This document shows, piece by piece, positions 29,807 through 40,508 of a stretch of 64,000 bases of DNA. Each line of letters starts with the position of its first letter. The first letter of the stretch is position 1. The notes beneath the pieces are model-generated. The model worked only from the letters and a program-made list of their open reading frames with translations. It was not told where the DNA came from and ran no database searches. A program made the position numbers and the translations under genes. This DNA is from Lachancea dasiensis (taxonomy: Eukaryota; Ascomycota; Saccharomycetes; Saccharomycetales; Saccharomycetaceae): contig LT598459.1 in NCBI GenBank assembly GCA_900074725.1, forward strand, positions 10,467-74,466. Direction: 5' to 3'.

Positions 29807-31927
29807 TCAATTTTTTTCGTCGATAGGAAGCATGTCTTTATACTCCGAAGCATTGGGGTCATCTTTGTACGGCTTTTGAGGTACCCTGTTAACGGATGCT
29901 TGCATGAACTCATAAAACCTATCTCCGTAGTCCCTGGGAGGTACTGCACTTATTACCTTTAAATCATGATTCAGGCCGCGCCAAAAAGTCTCAAACTTTT
30001 TGAGGTATGAATAGTTTGTTAAACAGTCAATAATTCCAATGTAGTAGATGGTTCCAAGGTCATTGTTGAACTGGTCAGAAGCTCTTATGCCTCCCTCATC
30101 CTGCTGGAAGTAATGCTGCACTGCTGTCACCGATTTGTACCGTGCCTGTTGTTCAGCCATCGAAGCACGTTTAATTTCCTGCAGCCCGTTTTGGTCGGGA
30201 CTAAACTTGGTTAAAATGTTCCGTTCATCTATCAAGTCATTTCCCCTCTCAACGTCATGAATACCCAGAAGGAGAGAGTAGTCCATGATGTTCAGTCTTG
30301 CAAGAAGGTCCACATCCTTTTCCAGTTGCTGAAGAAATTTCTTTTTTTTCAAGGGCCCAAATTCAATGCTGCGTTGTTCCTCTAGCCAATTAACGTCTTT
30401 AAGAACCGGCCGATGCGCTTCTTCCTCATCAGACTTCGGTGTTGGGTTCACCTTCGTATACCTCCCCCAGGTAGACCCCTTCAAGTCAAATGTGGTATGG
30501 ATTTCCAAATGCGGAGGAAACAGATTATTCATTACCAGAAAATAAATTTTGCGATGCTTTATTTTACTTTTGAATGATATTGGCATTTTCACTCTGTGAA
30601 GGCCATAAAATTGGGAAACTAATGTGTTAGGATTATCCTTCACATGTGTGTAATACTCCTTGAGAGTCTTTCTCAAATGTTGATGTTCTGCGTGGTGAAT
30701 TGTCTTGATGATGTACTTGTAATCTCTGCTGAAATAAAAAAAGGATCCACTTTTTCCAGGAGAATTCAATTCACTCAAGATATATTTCGAGGTCAAAGAC
30801 ATCAGGTAATCTGCTGGATCCAGACCAAACAAGGCTCTTAGCTCGCGAAAAACTTCTGGACAATAGTCTTTGAATTTAAAAGCATATTGTGAGCTTGGAG
30901 TCAATTCGTTACCGTGAAAATCAAAGGCCAGCTTCTTACTTAAACGGAAATCGCGTGGTGTTAAAGGCTTCATTATGCCCGAGCATCTGGAGACCGCTAC
31001 CCTAATGCCAGTGAGCATGTTGTACGCAATCGTAAAATTGACGTGTCCTTCGCTAACTTTGTTGCCTATCAAGACTCTGTCGTCGTCCAGAAAATTTCGT
31101 TGTTTCTTACGCATTTCCCGCTTATGTAACAAAGACTCACGCATTTTCTTGATTTCAGCAGTGGCCGATTCTGAGCGCTTTAAGGCGCCATCGTTGAGGG
31201 CACTGGGTCGATGGCTAATGTTTAGAGAGTGTGCTGATGTGGCACGTGATTCGGATGTTCGTGGGGGTCGGCTGTCAACAGAGCCCACTTCGCGCCGCGA
31301 ATAACCTCTCGATTTCTTGGGGCTCCCATGGATAGATGTTGGCCCGTCAATTTCGGGGGTTTCCTCCGGCGGTTCTTGTGCTGGGACAATTTTGGCGTGT
31401 TTATCAGAATCGAACGGAAACTGCCTTAGGGAGTTACCAGAGTCCTGAGTGGCTCTTTTAATAGGCTTTCGACGCGAAGTGCTGCCATTTAAAATAACGT
31501 CATCGTCGGTAGTCCCCTGTATAAACGATCCGTTATCAACAAGACTGTGAGCATCCAAAATGCTACCTTCGTCTTGCAATATGGAAAGATCATCGTTAGA
31601 CGTAAAAAAGCTGCCATGTCTCCCTCCAGCGCCGCTTGCGACGGTCCCCGACTCCATTTCTTCTTTCATTTTGTGTTTGTGCAGTTTCATGGAGTTTGCC
31701 ATCAGGTCCGAGCCAATACGGCCCTTTGAGCTCGAATGATATTCGATGGGTTGGGATTGATCTAGTGGATCAACGTTGGAGGTCACGAACCCCTTTGGGT
31801 TCTGTTTCTTGTCGTCGCTCTCCATGGAGGTGGGCGAGGAATAACAACGCCGTTCCTGAGAGGATCGCGGAGTGTTTGAAGTGGTATCTCGAGCCGGCAA
31901 AAGCTCATCTTGTATAGCAGCAGTCAT
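29807..31927 (-). CDS. MSS4: Phosphatidylinositol-4-phosphate 5-kinase
   Basis: 706 residues (779 in S. cerevisiae). A Ser/Asp-rich, poorly conserved N-terminal half is followed by the PIPK domain starting at about 280 with [21 protein letters not shown]. Landmarks are [20 protein letters not shown] (ATP-binding region with catalytic Lys), [30 protein letters not shown] and the activation loop in [20 protein letters not shown], whose basic residues determine PI4P specificity. The product, PI(4,5)P2 at the plasma membrane, controls actin, endocytosis and the Pkc1 pathway. It is the last gene of the left conserved block before the cyclodeaminase/ENA insertion. Confidence 0.96.
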   Translation of the reverse strand: MTAAIQDELLPARDTTSNTPRSSQERRCYSSPTSMESDDKKQNPKGFVTSNVDPLDQSQPIEYHSSSKGRIGSDLMANSMKLHKHKMKEEMESGTVASGAGGRHGSFFTSNDDLSILQDEGSILDAHSLVDNGSFIQGTTDDDVILNGSTSRRKPIKRATQDSGNSLRQFPFDSDKHAKIVPAQEPPEETPEIDGPTSIHGSPKKSRGYSRREVGSVDSRPPRTSESRATSAHSLNISHRPSALNDGALKRSESATAEIKKMRESLLHKREMRKKQRNFLDDDRVLIGNKVSEGHVNFTIAYNMLTGIRVAVSRCSGIMKPLTPRDFRLSKKLAFDFHGNELTPSSQYAFKFKDYCPEVFRELRALFGLDPADYLMSLTSKYILSELNSPGKSGSFFYFSRDYKYIIKTIHHAEHQHLRKTLKEYYTHVKDNPNTLVSQFYGLHRVKMPISFKSKIKHRKIYFLVMNNLFPPHLEIHTTFDLKGSTWGRYTKVNPTPKSDEEEAHRPVLKDVNWLEEQRSIEFGPLKKKKFLQQLEKDVDLLARLNIMDYSLLLGIHDVERGNDLIDERNILTKFSPDQNGLQEIKRASMAEQQARYKSVTAVQHYFQQDEGGIRASDQFNNDLGTIYYIGIIDCLTNYSYLKKFETFWRGLNHDLKVISAVPPRDYGDRFYEFMQASVNRVPQKPYKDDPNASEYKDMLPIDEKN

Positions 31928-32875
31928 ATCAAAAGCTTATGGTAGCGGATACAGGTTCAAACGTCTTGAGTTTGTCAAAATCTCTTGAGGAATGGAATGT
32001 GCTCTCGACCGTGTGTAACAATTTTAATTATCAGCCTGCTGGCGATGCCGAAAAAAACGACAACATTGGAAAAGCCCGGCGTCGCGAAATTAATGAACGA
32101 TTTTTGAAGATCAAATCAAGGTTGTAGTAGTATGTACCATCAGTAGCATTCAAAACACCACGACATGGAGAACTTACGGTGGATTGTCTAAAGAACTTAG
32201 CGGTGACATGGAAGGAAGTGACAGATGCGAAGAAATATCACCTTTAAGAGAGTGCACCACGTTCGCCATATTTAAAAAATCTCACTCAAGATGGTGCAAG
32301 ACAGACATTTGGCGCGATCAGTTGCTGAAAACAGCGACCAAGTTTTACAGTGTTTTCAAAAATTACTCAACAGCAAACTGAAAGAGACAAGTGAAGCGCC
32401 GCTCTCTTTTCTATATAGGAAAAGTGGGGCACAAGATTGAAGCCGTCATCCTCTCACAAGCTTGCAATTTGATCAAACTCAGGGCCAGTAGTCTCTGCCG
32501 TGCACAAGGTTTAGCCTTTTCGCAAGTGACATTCCATCCACTGCATGTCCGGCGCGTTTCATTCTGTTAACGGTTATAGGGCCGGGTGGCAAGTAACTTT
32601 AGCGTTTGACTTAGCGGTGTAATAAGATGCTACCGTGTGATATACAGCTTCATTCCTCTCTACACGCTTTACTCACTACAAATTGCGGTGGAATCTACGA
32701 CCAAACCATCCACTTGCCAAAATGGTACTATCGGTAGAGGCTCTCCGAAGCTTATCATCAGCACGTGATCAGGGTGAAAACTGATAGTGGCCTATATAAA
32801 CCGTCCGACCGATGGATAAAGTGGGAATCGTTCTCTCTCCGTCCAAGACCAAAAGCTTCCAAGCTCCCTGTGACA
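31928..32875. other. Divergent promoter of MSS4 and the cyclodeaminase-like gene
   Basis: About 950 bp with short frames only. The cyclodeaminase-proximal part has CACGTGAT at 32762 and TATATAAA at 32793-32800. Nothing else assignable. Confidence 0.5.
32793..32800 (+). promoter_or_regulatory. TATA box of the cyclodeaminase-like gene
   Basis: TATATAAA about 80 bp upstream of the ATG at 32876. Its position inside the upstream-extended open frame argues that the coding region begins at the ATG and not earlier. Confidence 0.65.
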
Positions 32876-33883
32876 ATGAGTAACTCTATAGTCCAGGATG
32901 TACAAGTTAGAGACCATTTTTTGACCGCATCAAGGGATCAAGTGATCGCTCACGTTGACCTACTTCACTCTGCATTAGTTCGTTATTCTAATAACCCTAG
33001 CATTATCCCTCCAAGACACGTTGGACCTACACCAGATGGTAGTACCACTTTTTTAATCATGTCTGTCGTGGATGACTTATTTTGTGGTGTCAAGTCCGTG
33101 GGTTGCAATCCGGCCAGTGGTCAAGGGTTTGTAGGCGGCATTACTGTCACTGATCCCAAGTCCGGCAGTTTGGTAGGCGTTGTACAGGCCAAGCAGCTGA
33201 CCGCAGCAAGGACAGCATTGAGTAGCTGCATTGGACTTGTCCGTGTGTCGAAGATGTTTGGGTCTGAGGTGCAGATCACCGCATTTGGTACCGGACTGCA
33301 GGCTTTTTGGCATGTGTACTTCGCTTGTAAAATCTTAGAGGACAAGAAGATCAGGGCGACGATTGTATACAGATCTTCCCCGTTGGATACTTCCTTGTTT
33401 GATACACATTTGCCCCAAGTAGAGATCTCTCAAATACCTTTTAGCGATAAAAATGCTATTGCAACCTTGGTGGGGGGAAGTGATGTGATTTTTGGATGCG
33501 TGCCATCTAGCGAACCTGCTATCTTGATGCAACATCTAGATGCCAGTTCAAGTACCAAATACACCTACATTTCCTTGATCGGAAGTTACAAACCGCACAT
33601 GCATGAATGTGACGGCCCGCTAGTCGAAGAGTTCAAGAATAGGGGTGTGCCGATCTTGGTGGACTCGATCGAACATACTCTTACAGAGTCGGGTGAACTC
33701 ATCGACGCAGATATCGAGCCTGAGCATCTGCAGGAACTGGGGAGATTGCGCGATACGACCGCTGTGCCCATTGTGGAAAGCACTAAGGGTAACAAATTCA
33801 CGTTGTGCAAGATAGTAGGTTTGGCCATCATGGATATATGCATGGCACAGGCCGTGCTCTCAAGTGTAGGAAAGGAAGCATAG
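32876..33883 (+). CDS. Ornithine cyclodeaminase/mu-crystallin family protein
   Basis: 335 residues from the only usable ATG (MSNSIVQDVQVRD); the frame extends upstream from a GTG, but no ATG lies in that part and a TATA box does. Family landmarks: an N-terminal substrate half with TTFLIMSVVDDLFCGVKSV and GGITVTDPKSGSLVGVVQA, the AKQLTAARTALSS helix, then a Rossmann NAD(P)-binding half with QITAFGTGLQAFWHVYFACK (GxGxQA...H), GGSDVIFGCVPSSEPAIL and YISLIGSYKPHMHE. The fold includes ornithine and lysine cyclodeaminases, ketimine reductases and alanine dehydrogenases; the substrate cannot be told by eye. S. cerevisiae has one distant member (YGL159W). It interrupts the ancestral order between MSS4 and BNA5, next to an LTR and the ENA gene. 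Confidence 0.85.
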   Translation: MSNSIVQDVQVRDHFLTASRDQVIAHVDLLHSALVRYSNNPSIIPPRHVGPTPDGSTTFLIMSVVDDLFCGVKSVGCNPASGQGFVGGITVTDPKSGSLVGVVQAKQLTAARTALSSCIGLVRVSKMFGSEVQITAFGTGLQAFWHVYFACKILEDKKIRATIVYRSSPLDTSLFDTHLPQVEISQIPFSDKNAIATLVGGSDVIFGCVPSSEPAILMQHLDASSSTKYTYISLIGSYKPHMHECDGPLVEEFKNRGVPILVDSIEHTLTESGELIDADIEPEHLQELGRLRDTTAVPIVESTKGNKFTLCKIVGLAIMDICMAQAVLSSVGKEA

Positions 33884-33956
33884 ATGAGAAGTTTAGCTGC
33901 CAACAAAATACTAGTCACTGCGGCTGGTTGATGCAGCCGCTTGAGTTCTAAAGATG

Positions 33957-34408
33957 TGTTGGGAATAATGTGAATAAACTGATGGTGATGTGCGTCTAAT
34001 CGCATAATCAGCGTCAGTAAATATGTGACACAGTGGTACAGAATGATAGTACACAACCGAGGCCATACAAATAGAGCTACAAGCTAAGACAAACCGAAGA
34101 GAACAACTATTGTCCAATGGGATTGGCCATTGATAAGTTATCGGTAGTGTACGGCATTGAAGCCGTAATCCTTGGGCAATAAAATGATCTAGAATTGGTG
34201 ATTAATATGTTGACCAGAGTCACCGAGTGAGAATTGTATAAATACCAGGCTTTTGTTCAGATAACTGAACCAACCCTAATGCCTAAAATAATCAAGGAGA
34301 GATAAATAGAATTCCCTAGACCCAAGTTACTCATCTTATAATGACTATGTCCGACTTACAAGACAAATTTAGTAAGCTTTCTACTGATGAATCAGATTCG
34401 CCTCAATA
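33957..34408 (+). mobile_element. Solo LTR, copy 2, of a Ty1/copia-type retrotransposon
   Basis: 452 bp, TGTTGGGAATAAT...CCTCAATA, flanked by a perfect 5-bp duplication AGATG (33952-33956 and 34409-34413). TATAAATA at 34237-34244. The Gag start MSDLQDKFSKLSTDESDSPQ ends in TAA at the LTR edge. Relative to copies 1 and 3 it lacks four bases in the AATAAATATG run near 34204. It lies 73 bp downstream of the cyclodeaminase-like gene, in the same orientation. Confidence 0.92.
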
Positions 34409-35220
34409 AGATGATACAGCTTGATGGTGGAAGAGTTGATTGTTCAAGTACAGCGACTTTTGAACATCGGTTGGCTGATTTAGAAAGAAAGTCGTGAGCA
34501 TGGGGTGCATGGAAAAAGCGCTGCCAATGAACCGTCGTTGTAAATTGTATATGCCTCTAATAACTATACAACACTCCTTGCGAATTAGGAAAGTAGCATG
34601 AAACACCAACTTTGACAATTTCCGGTTGCCGCTTGTTGATGCCTCGCCAGAGGTTGTGACGGCCCGAAATTATGCGCTACGACTGTGATGAGATTCCAGA
34701 ATTTTTTAGTCGGATAAGAGAGAAGAGCTCTTTTTGACCCAAGAAATCTGAAATTAAGGGCTTTTTTATCCGCTTCGCCATACCATAGTTATTGCTTTCA
34801 TTTGCGGAGCGAACGAAGCACTCTTGTTGGTTAATGCGGCAATATGATCTCTTCGTACTACTGACAAGAGCTTGATATTATTCAAGCAAAACTAGAACAC
34901 TACGATGTGTTACTGTTGGAGATTTTGAGTCGGTCAGTGCCGCCAGTAGATAACTTGTCAGATTGTTCATTCAATTTGTTTGATACTAAAGCTCGAGCTT
35001 GTAAAGCGAGGCTTTTTTCTGGTCCATATCTGCGACATATAGCCTGCATCTATACAAATTATGGCAGGAATAACTATGCTGCAGTTAGAACTGGATAATC
35101 TAACAACTGGTCGGTTATTCACCTTGTCTATACTTGTTCCACTGGCGTCGGCAGTATCACTTCGTAGCATGATGACTATAGGTCGATGATTACTATGTTG
35201 CAACTCGATGCTATTAAACC

Positions 35221-35268
35221 TCACCAGATCACTCACCAGATCACTCACCAGATCACTCACCAGATCAC
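35221..35268. repeat. 12-bp tandem repeat, four perfect units
   Basis: Four exact copies of TCACCAGATCAC followed by TACAAC. On the minus strand it would encode a four-residue period (SDLV) in an open frame that has no ATG. Confidence 0.85.
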
Positions 35269-36626
35269 TACAACTCGGTAGCTTTCGCAAGGCTAATGGG
35301 GAGATTTTCTTCCCTAGGCTACCAAGGTCAACAATCAGCTGTGTGCCATCCACAGCTGAAACTATTTCCACTTGATAGGCTACCAAAACAGTCAGGATAT
35401 ATCGAAAACCGACTGCTTTATGAATCAACGTAGGGTTGATACGTTAGGGATACCGAATCGTCGTAACCAATTGTTGCTCAAAAAGTGTTGAGTTGCACAT
35501 CACCTAGGCTTTTCGGGGGACCTCAAGATGGCAGGATCATCAATAATCGGTTTCAGACGGTGTTTCAAGCACAGTTGACGTAGAGTTGAGGGAAACTCCA
35601 CGGTACTTGACAGCTCGCCATAGAGACAACTACGCGTGATTTGATCTAAATTGTAGTGACGTACTATGCCCGATCGTATCACGCCACCCAAATTACGACA
35701 GTATTGTACAGAGTGATGAGCACAAAACGCATCGCCTAATCCTCACGCATACACGTACACCGCCGCGAATGCAGATTTCACCACAGGCAATTTTAACTTC
35801 TCTCACCGCTGTAGTTCTGTCAGCATCGTAGATATGTAACCACGCTCACTAGCATTACAACCTTCTTCTAATGTCGCTAGCATTACTTCATTGGCACCAC
35901 CAAAATCCCCGAACCACTTCCCTCGAAGAGGCTGACAACGCTCGCAACGCGTACAACACTCACAACACCCACAATACTCACACCACTAACTGCACTTGCA
36001 CTATGACCTTGCCTTCAGCCTCACCACTCACCAACCATACTTGTTCGACAACTCCGCTCCTAATCTTGCGCCGTAGTTACGTTGCCGCGGACCGGTTTCT
36101 CGAGCCGCTTCCCCGCTCTTAGTTCCGTCCCCGTTCCGGCGTTCCGTTGCCCGGACATGCTCAGCCACAAAAGGGTCCGGGTCCAGCCACGTGCCGCGCA
36201 TCCGTAATGTGGCACAGCGGCCGGGCGCTCGCCGCAGAATGTGCCGCACCTAACTCACATAATGTAGCTACACACGTCAGGCACAGCTCCTGTAGGCACT
36301 CAGACATAGCCCCTGCATATATATATTGACCGGAAAAAGCAGTAGTTTATGCATGTGACCTGCCAGGTGACAGCAAACGTTCGGAATTATCACCCTATTT
36401 ATATGCACCCTGCACCCTGCATGACGCACGCTCTGGTATACAACTGCGCCACCCCTGATCATGTCATGCGGCTCCGTATGAGCGCCAGCGGGGCTCGAAT
36501 GATATTGCGCCTCAGAACGCCTCAGAAGGCATCAGGGTCCTCCCGTGTTGATAGCACATGCGTTTCCCCATATTCTGTGATGTTCGCGGCATAGGAGCCG
36601 TTAAGGGGGGACACGCCAGAATAAGG

Positions 36627-36634
36627 TATATAAG
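36627..36634 (+). promoter_or_regulatory. Probable TATA box of the ENA gene
   Basis: TATATAAG about 380 bp upstream of the ATG at 37013, within a GC-richer promoter. The distance is long, implying a long 5' leader or another, unseen core promoter. Confidence 0.45.
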
Positions 36635-37012
36635 GAGCACGAGTTTCCAGGACTGAACTTTGCTCCCTTCTCTGTTGTTATAAGAAAGGTTGTGTTATTA
36701 GATTATAGATTTTTAATGTTAAGCAGTTAGTAACTTACGAAACATAGACACCCTTACATACGTCTGGAGCATCCAGTAACTGACTTTTGCACACTTAGAT
36801 ACTGTCGGACATTTGTTTGCTTGTTTTCCACTTCATACCACAACAGACTCGGCCTACCACTACTGCTGCTACTGCTACTGCTGGTAACATTAGTGTTTAG
36901 ATCGGTTAGTGTCTAGTATTTTCTCCACTGGGCTTCTGTTGTTTTCTGTCACTACTATTGACATTAATACCCGCGCGCGAAAAATAAACACGGAACAGCG
37001 CCACCGTACAAA

Positions 37013-40000
37013 ATGCCACCATCGCCTGCTGCCAGGCAGGATATCATCGTGCCGCCATACCACACGTTCACAGTCCGCGACACGGTCGCAGCGCTCGACA
37101 CAGACGCCAGCAACGGGCTGAAGGCGGAGTCGCGGGTGGCCGATCTTCGCGCCCAGTACGGCGCCAACACGCTGGGCGACGACACCAAAATCGACGTCAA
37201 GGCGATTCTGCTTCACCAGATCTGCAACGCCATGATCCTGGTGCTGTTCATCTCCATGGTGATCACGCTCGCTATCCGCGACTGGATCTCCGGGGGCGTC
37301 ATCGCATTCGTGGTGTTCATCAACGTCGCCATCGGCACAGTCCAGGAGTACAACGCCTCCAAGACCATGAACTCGCTCAAGAGCTTGTCCACGCCCTCCG
37401 CGCACGTGGTTCGCAACGGCAACGACGAGGTCATTGCCAGCAAGGACCTGGTGCCCGGCGACCTGTGTGTGGTCAAAGCCGGGGACACCGTGCCCGCAGA
37501 CTTGCGTCTGGTGGAGTGTGTCAACTTTGAAACGGACGAAGCTTTACTCACGGGCGAATCGCTGCCGATCGCCAAAGATGCCACTCAGGTGTACCCAGCC
37601 CATGAGGACACGCCCGTGGGAGACCGTTTGAATCTGGCCTTTGCCAGCTCCACTGTGTCCAAAGGACGGGCCACGGGTATTGTAGTCCAGACAGGGTTGA
37701 ACTCCGAAATCGGCAAAATCGCCAAAAGTTTGCAAAGCAAGACGTCCATGATCTCGCAAGACGAGAGTAAATCGTTTGGGCAGAACGCTTACATCACTCT
37801 CAAGACCACTGTGGGCTCGTTTCTGGGTACCAATGTCGGCACTCCTCTCCATCGGAAACTGTCCAAGTTGGCGGTGCTGCTCTTTGGCGTTGCCGTGGTG
37901 TTTGCTGTGGTGGTGATGGCCACCCAGAAATACAATGTCAACAAAGAGGTTGCCATCTACGCCATTTGTGTAGCTGTGTCCATGATTCCCTCTTCTCTAG
38001 TTGTGGTGTTGACCATCACGATGTCGGTTGGGGCCAAGATTATGGCTACCAAAAATGTGGTGGTTCGAAAGCTGGATTCCCTCGAGGCTCTCGGAGCTGT
38101 CAACGACGTTTGCTCCGACAAGACTGGAACTTTGACCCAGGGCCGGATGATTGTCAAGCAGGCTTGGGTGCCTTCCTTTGGCACTGTCACCGTGTCCAAC
38201 TCCAACGAACCATTCAATCCCACCGTTGGAACAACTGAATTGATTCCTGGATTTTCTCCACACGACTATAAGCACAATGAGACCGAAGATGTGGGCATTC
38301 TTCAGGGCTTCAAGGACCATTATAAGAAGCGCTCCCTTCCACAAGAGCTGAATACAACTCTTTTCGCCAACTGGTTGAAGACCGCTACCCTTGCAAACAT
38401 TGCTCAAATATACCAAGATCCGGAAACACATGAGTGGAAAGCTCATGGCGACCCAACTGAAATTGCAATTCAGGTGTTTGCACACAGAATGGATTTGCCC
38501 AGATCGGCTTTAACATTGGAAGGTGAACTTAGCGACAGCGAACCGGATGACAGCGATAACAATAACAACGATGAGAAGTCAACTGCCAGTGGCGTAGTGC
38601 CCAGCCACAGGCATGTTGCAGAATTCCCCTTTGACTCCTCTGTGAAAAGAATGTCTTCTGTCTACAGCTGTACTAACGAAAGCAACAAGCACTACGTTCA
38701 CACCAAAGGGGCCTTTGAGAAAGTTCTCAGTTGTTGCACTCACTGGTTACCCACCAGTGATTGCGAAGAGACAAGCGCCAAGCCCATGACTGAAGACGCC
38801 AAAGATGTGGTGATGAAAAACGTCGAGGTTTTATCCTCCGAGGGCCTCAGAGTTCTTGCGTTCGCTACCAAGAGCTTCACCGAGGAGGAGGCGCTGGACT
38901 TGGGTGAGAAGTTAACCAAGGATCGTGATTTTGTTGAGAATAACTTGATTTTCCAAGGTTTAGTAGGAATATACGATCCTCCACGCCAGGAGAGCGCAAG
39001 TGCCGTTAAGAAGTTTCATAAAGCTGGCATTAATGTCCACATGCTAACAGGTGACTTTCCAGGAACCGCCAAGGCCATTGCACAGGAAGTTGGTATCCTG
39101 CCGCGCAATCTTTACCACTATCCTAAAGAAGTTGTGGACGCAATGGTTATGACTGCCACACAATTTGACAAATTGCCCGATGACGAGATTGATAACTTGC
39201 CAGTCTTACCCTTGGTAATTGCAAGGTGCAGCCCAGCCACGAAGGTCAAGATGATTGAAGCTCTTCATCGCAGAAAAAAGTTTTGTGCCATGACTGGGGA
39301 TGGTGTAAATGACTCTCCCAGTCTAAAGATCGCCAATGTAGGTATTGCGATGGGAATCAATGGGTCCGATGTTGCGAAAGATGCCTCGGACATTGTATTG
39401 AGTGACGATAATTTTGCCTCTATTTTAAACGCTGTTGAGGAAGGTAGAAGAATGACTGACAACATCCAGAAGTTTGTTTTGCAGTTGTTGGCAGAAAATG
39501 TCGCACAAGCACTCTACCTCATGATTGGTCTTGCGTTCTTAGATGAGGATAATCTGTCAGTCTTCCCGTTATCCCCGGTTGAAGTTTTATGGATTATTGT
39601 GATAACGTCATGCTTCCCCGCAATGGGTCTTGGGTTAGAGAAGTCTGCTCCTGATGTCATGGAGAAACCTCCAAAAGACTCTAAGGCAGGTATCTTCACC
39701 TGGGAAGTGATTTCGGATATGTTTGTTTATGGATTCTGGATGGCAGCATGCTGTTTAGCTTGCTTTGTCACTGTCATATATGGTAAGGGCGAAGGACAGC
39801 TGGGAACTAACTGTAATAACAAATATAACGATAGTTGCCACTACGTTTTCCGTGGCCGTGCTGCCACATTTGCTACCATGACTTGGTGCGCACTGATTTT
39901 GGCCTGGGAAGTTATTGACATGAGAAGATCGTTTTTCAAAATGCAACCGGAAACCGATACTCCTTACACCCAATGGATGAAAGACATTTGGTCAAACCAG

Positions 40001-40315
40001 TTTCTATTTTGGTCAGTCGTTTGTGGTTTCGTCTCAGTGTTCCCTGTTGTCTACATCCCTGTTATCAATGACGACGTCTTTAAACATGCGGGCATCGGCT
40101 ACGAATGGGGTTTGGCAATTGCTTATACTCTGGTATTTTGGGCCGGTGCTGAGTTATACAAGTACTTCAAGAGATTGTATTTCAAGAATTCGGATCATGC
40201 CAACAATCCTGAGAGTGATTTGGAAAACAAGTGTGTTCATGACCCCTTCGAAAAATACAACACATCTTACTCAGGTTCCACAGCTTATCAAACAACACTT
40301 GGTGAAGGCAAATAA
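37013..40315 (+). CDS. ENA1: ENA-type P-type ATPase (type IID), sodium/potassium efflux
   Basis: 1100 residues (1091 in S. cerevisiae Ena1). Order of P-type motifs: N-terminal cation-ATPase domain, TM1-2, actuator domain with LLTGESLPI, TM3-4 with SMIPSSLVVVLTI, phosphorylation site CSDKTGTLTQG (Asp369), nucleotide-binding domain with a variable acidic loop (SDSEPDDSDNNNND), FHKAGINVHMLTGD, MTGDGVNDSP (about 760-769), then six C-terminal membrane segments. Absence of the Ca-ATPase TM4 PEGLP motif and the presence of DFPGTAKAIAQEVGILP fit the fungal ENA group, which exports Na+ or Li+, and K+ at high pH. S. cerevisiae keeps ENA genes elsewhere (YDR038C-YDR040C), so this locus is a lineage-specific placement. 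An (AT)n tract follows the stop. Confidence 0.95.
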   Translation: MPPSPAARQDIIVPPYHTFTVRDTVAALDTDASNGLKAESRVADLRAQYGANTLGDDTKIDVKAILLHQICNAMILVLFISMVITLAIRDWISGGVIAFVVFINVAIGTVQEYNASKTMNSLKSLSTPSAHVVRNGNDEVIASKDLVPGDLCVVKAGDTVPADLRLVECVNFETDEALLTGESLPIAKDATQVYPAHEDTPVGDRLNLAFASSTVSKGRATGIVVQTGLNSEIGKIAKSLQSKTSMISQDESKSFGQNAYITLKTTVGSFLGTNVGTPLHRKLSKLAVLLFGVAVVFAVVVMATQKYNVNKEVAIYAICVAVSMIPSSLVVVLTITMSVGAKIMATKNVVVRKLDSLEALGAVNDVCSDKTGTLTQGRMIVKQAWVPSFGTVTVSNSNEPFNPTVGTTELIPGFSPHDYKHNETEDVGILQGFKDHYKKRSLPQELNTTLFANWLKTATLANIAQIYQDPETHEWKAHGDPTEIAIQVFAHRMDLPRSALTLEGELSDSEPDDSDNNNNDEKSTASGVVPSHRHVAEFPFDSSVKRMSSVYSCTNESNKHYVHTKGAFEKVLSCCTHWLPTSDCEETSAKPMTEDAKDVVMKNVEVLSSEGLRVLAFATKSFTEEEALDLGEKLTKDRDFVENNLIFQGLVGIYDPPRQESASAVKKFHKAGINVHMLTGDFPGTAKAIAQEVGILPRNLYHYPKEVVDAMVMTATQFDKLPDDEIDNLPVLPLVIARCSPATKVKMIEALHRRKKFCAMTGDGVNDSPSLKIANVGIAMGINGSDVAKDASDIVLSDDNFASILNAVEEGRRMTDNIQKFVLQLLAENVAQALYLMIGLAFLDEDNLSVFPLSPVEVLWIIVITSCFPAMGLGLEKSAPDVMEKPPKDSKAGIFTWEVISDMFVYGFWMAACCLACFVTVIYGKGEGQLGTNCNNKYNDSCHYVFRGRAATFATMTWCALILAWEVIDMRRSFFKMQPETDTPYTQWMKDIWSNQFLFWSVVCGFVSVFPVVYIPVINDDVFKHAGIGYEWGLAIAYTLVFWAGAELYKYFKRLYFKNSDHANNPESDLENKCVHDPFEKYNTSYSGSTAYQTTLGEGK

Positions 40316-40417
40316 TAGCTTCCAAAATTCGATTAAAACCATAGTTGTTGCTTCAAGCGTGATGATGTTTGTTCGACGCCCTCCTTCTCACATGAGACAT
40401 CTTTAGATACATTGCAT

Positions 40418-40421
<4 letters not shown>

Positions 40422-40452
<31 letters not shown>
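40422..40452. repeat. (AT)n microsatellite downstream of ENA1
   Basis: About 15 uninterrupted AT dinucleotides between the convergent ENA1 and BNA5 genes, probably overlapping 3'-end formation signals for both. Confidence 0.9.
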
Positions 40453-40456
<4 letters not shown>

Positions 40457-40508
40457 ATAATAATACTACAAACAATGCAAAGGGCATCATCAAATCATCA
40501 CCGTAGGG

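Larger units (their letters stand above)
34414..37012. other. 2.6 kb upstream region of the ENA ATPase gene
   Basis: No gene that I can support. A TTG-started minus-strand frame of 153 codons (34967-35428) contains the 12-bp repeat and is doubtful. An 83-codon plus-strand frame at 35871-36122 is low-complexity Asn/Thr/His. Near the ENA start are AGGGG inside AAGGGGGG (36606), a GCGGGG (Mig1-like) at about 36489, TATATAAG (36627-36634) and CTACTG/CTGCTG triplets near 36855-36885. Long, multi-input promoters are known for ENA1 in S. cerevisiae. Confidence 0.5.

Noticed and set aside
31939-31970. GGTTCAAAC near a possible tRNA B box
   Set aside because: No acceptor, D or anticodon arms can be drawn around it.
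34403-34618. 71-codon minus-strand frame overlapping the edge of LTR copy 2
   Set aside because: It crosses the LTR boundary and has no motif. A short plus-strand frame there starts in the target duplication and is also likely chance.
34967-35428. 153-codon minus-strand frame
   Set aside because: It starts from TTG with no early ATG, contains a tandem repeat, and matches nothing securely. It is kept only as a low-interest finding.
35871-36122. 83-codon ATG frame rich in Asn, Thr and His
   Set aside because: The residue run comes from a simple CA-rich DNA repeat (CACAACACCCAC...) in the ENA1 promoter, with no motif or conservation clue.
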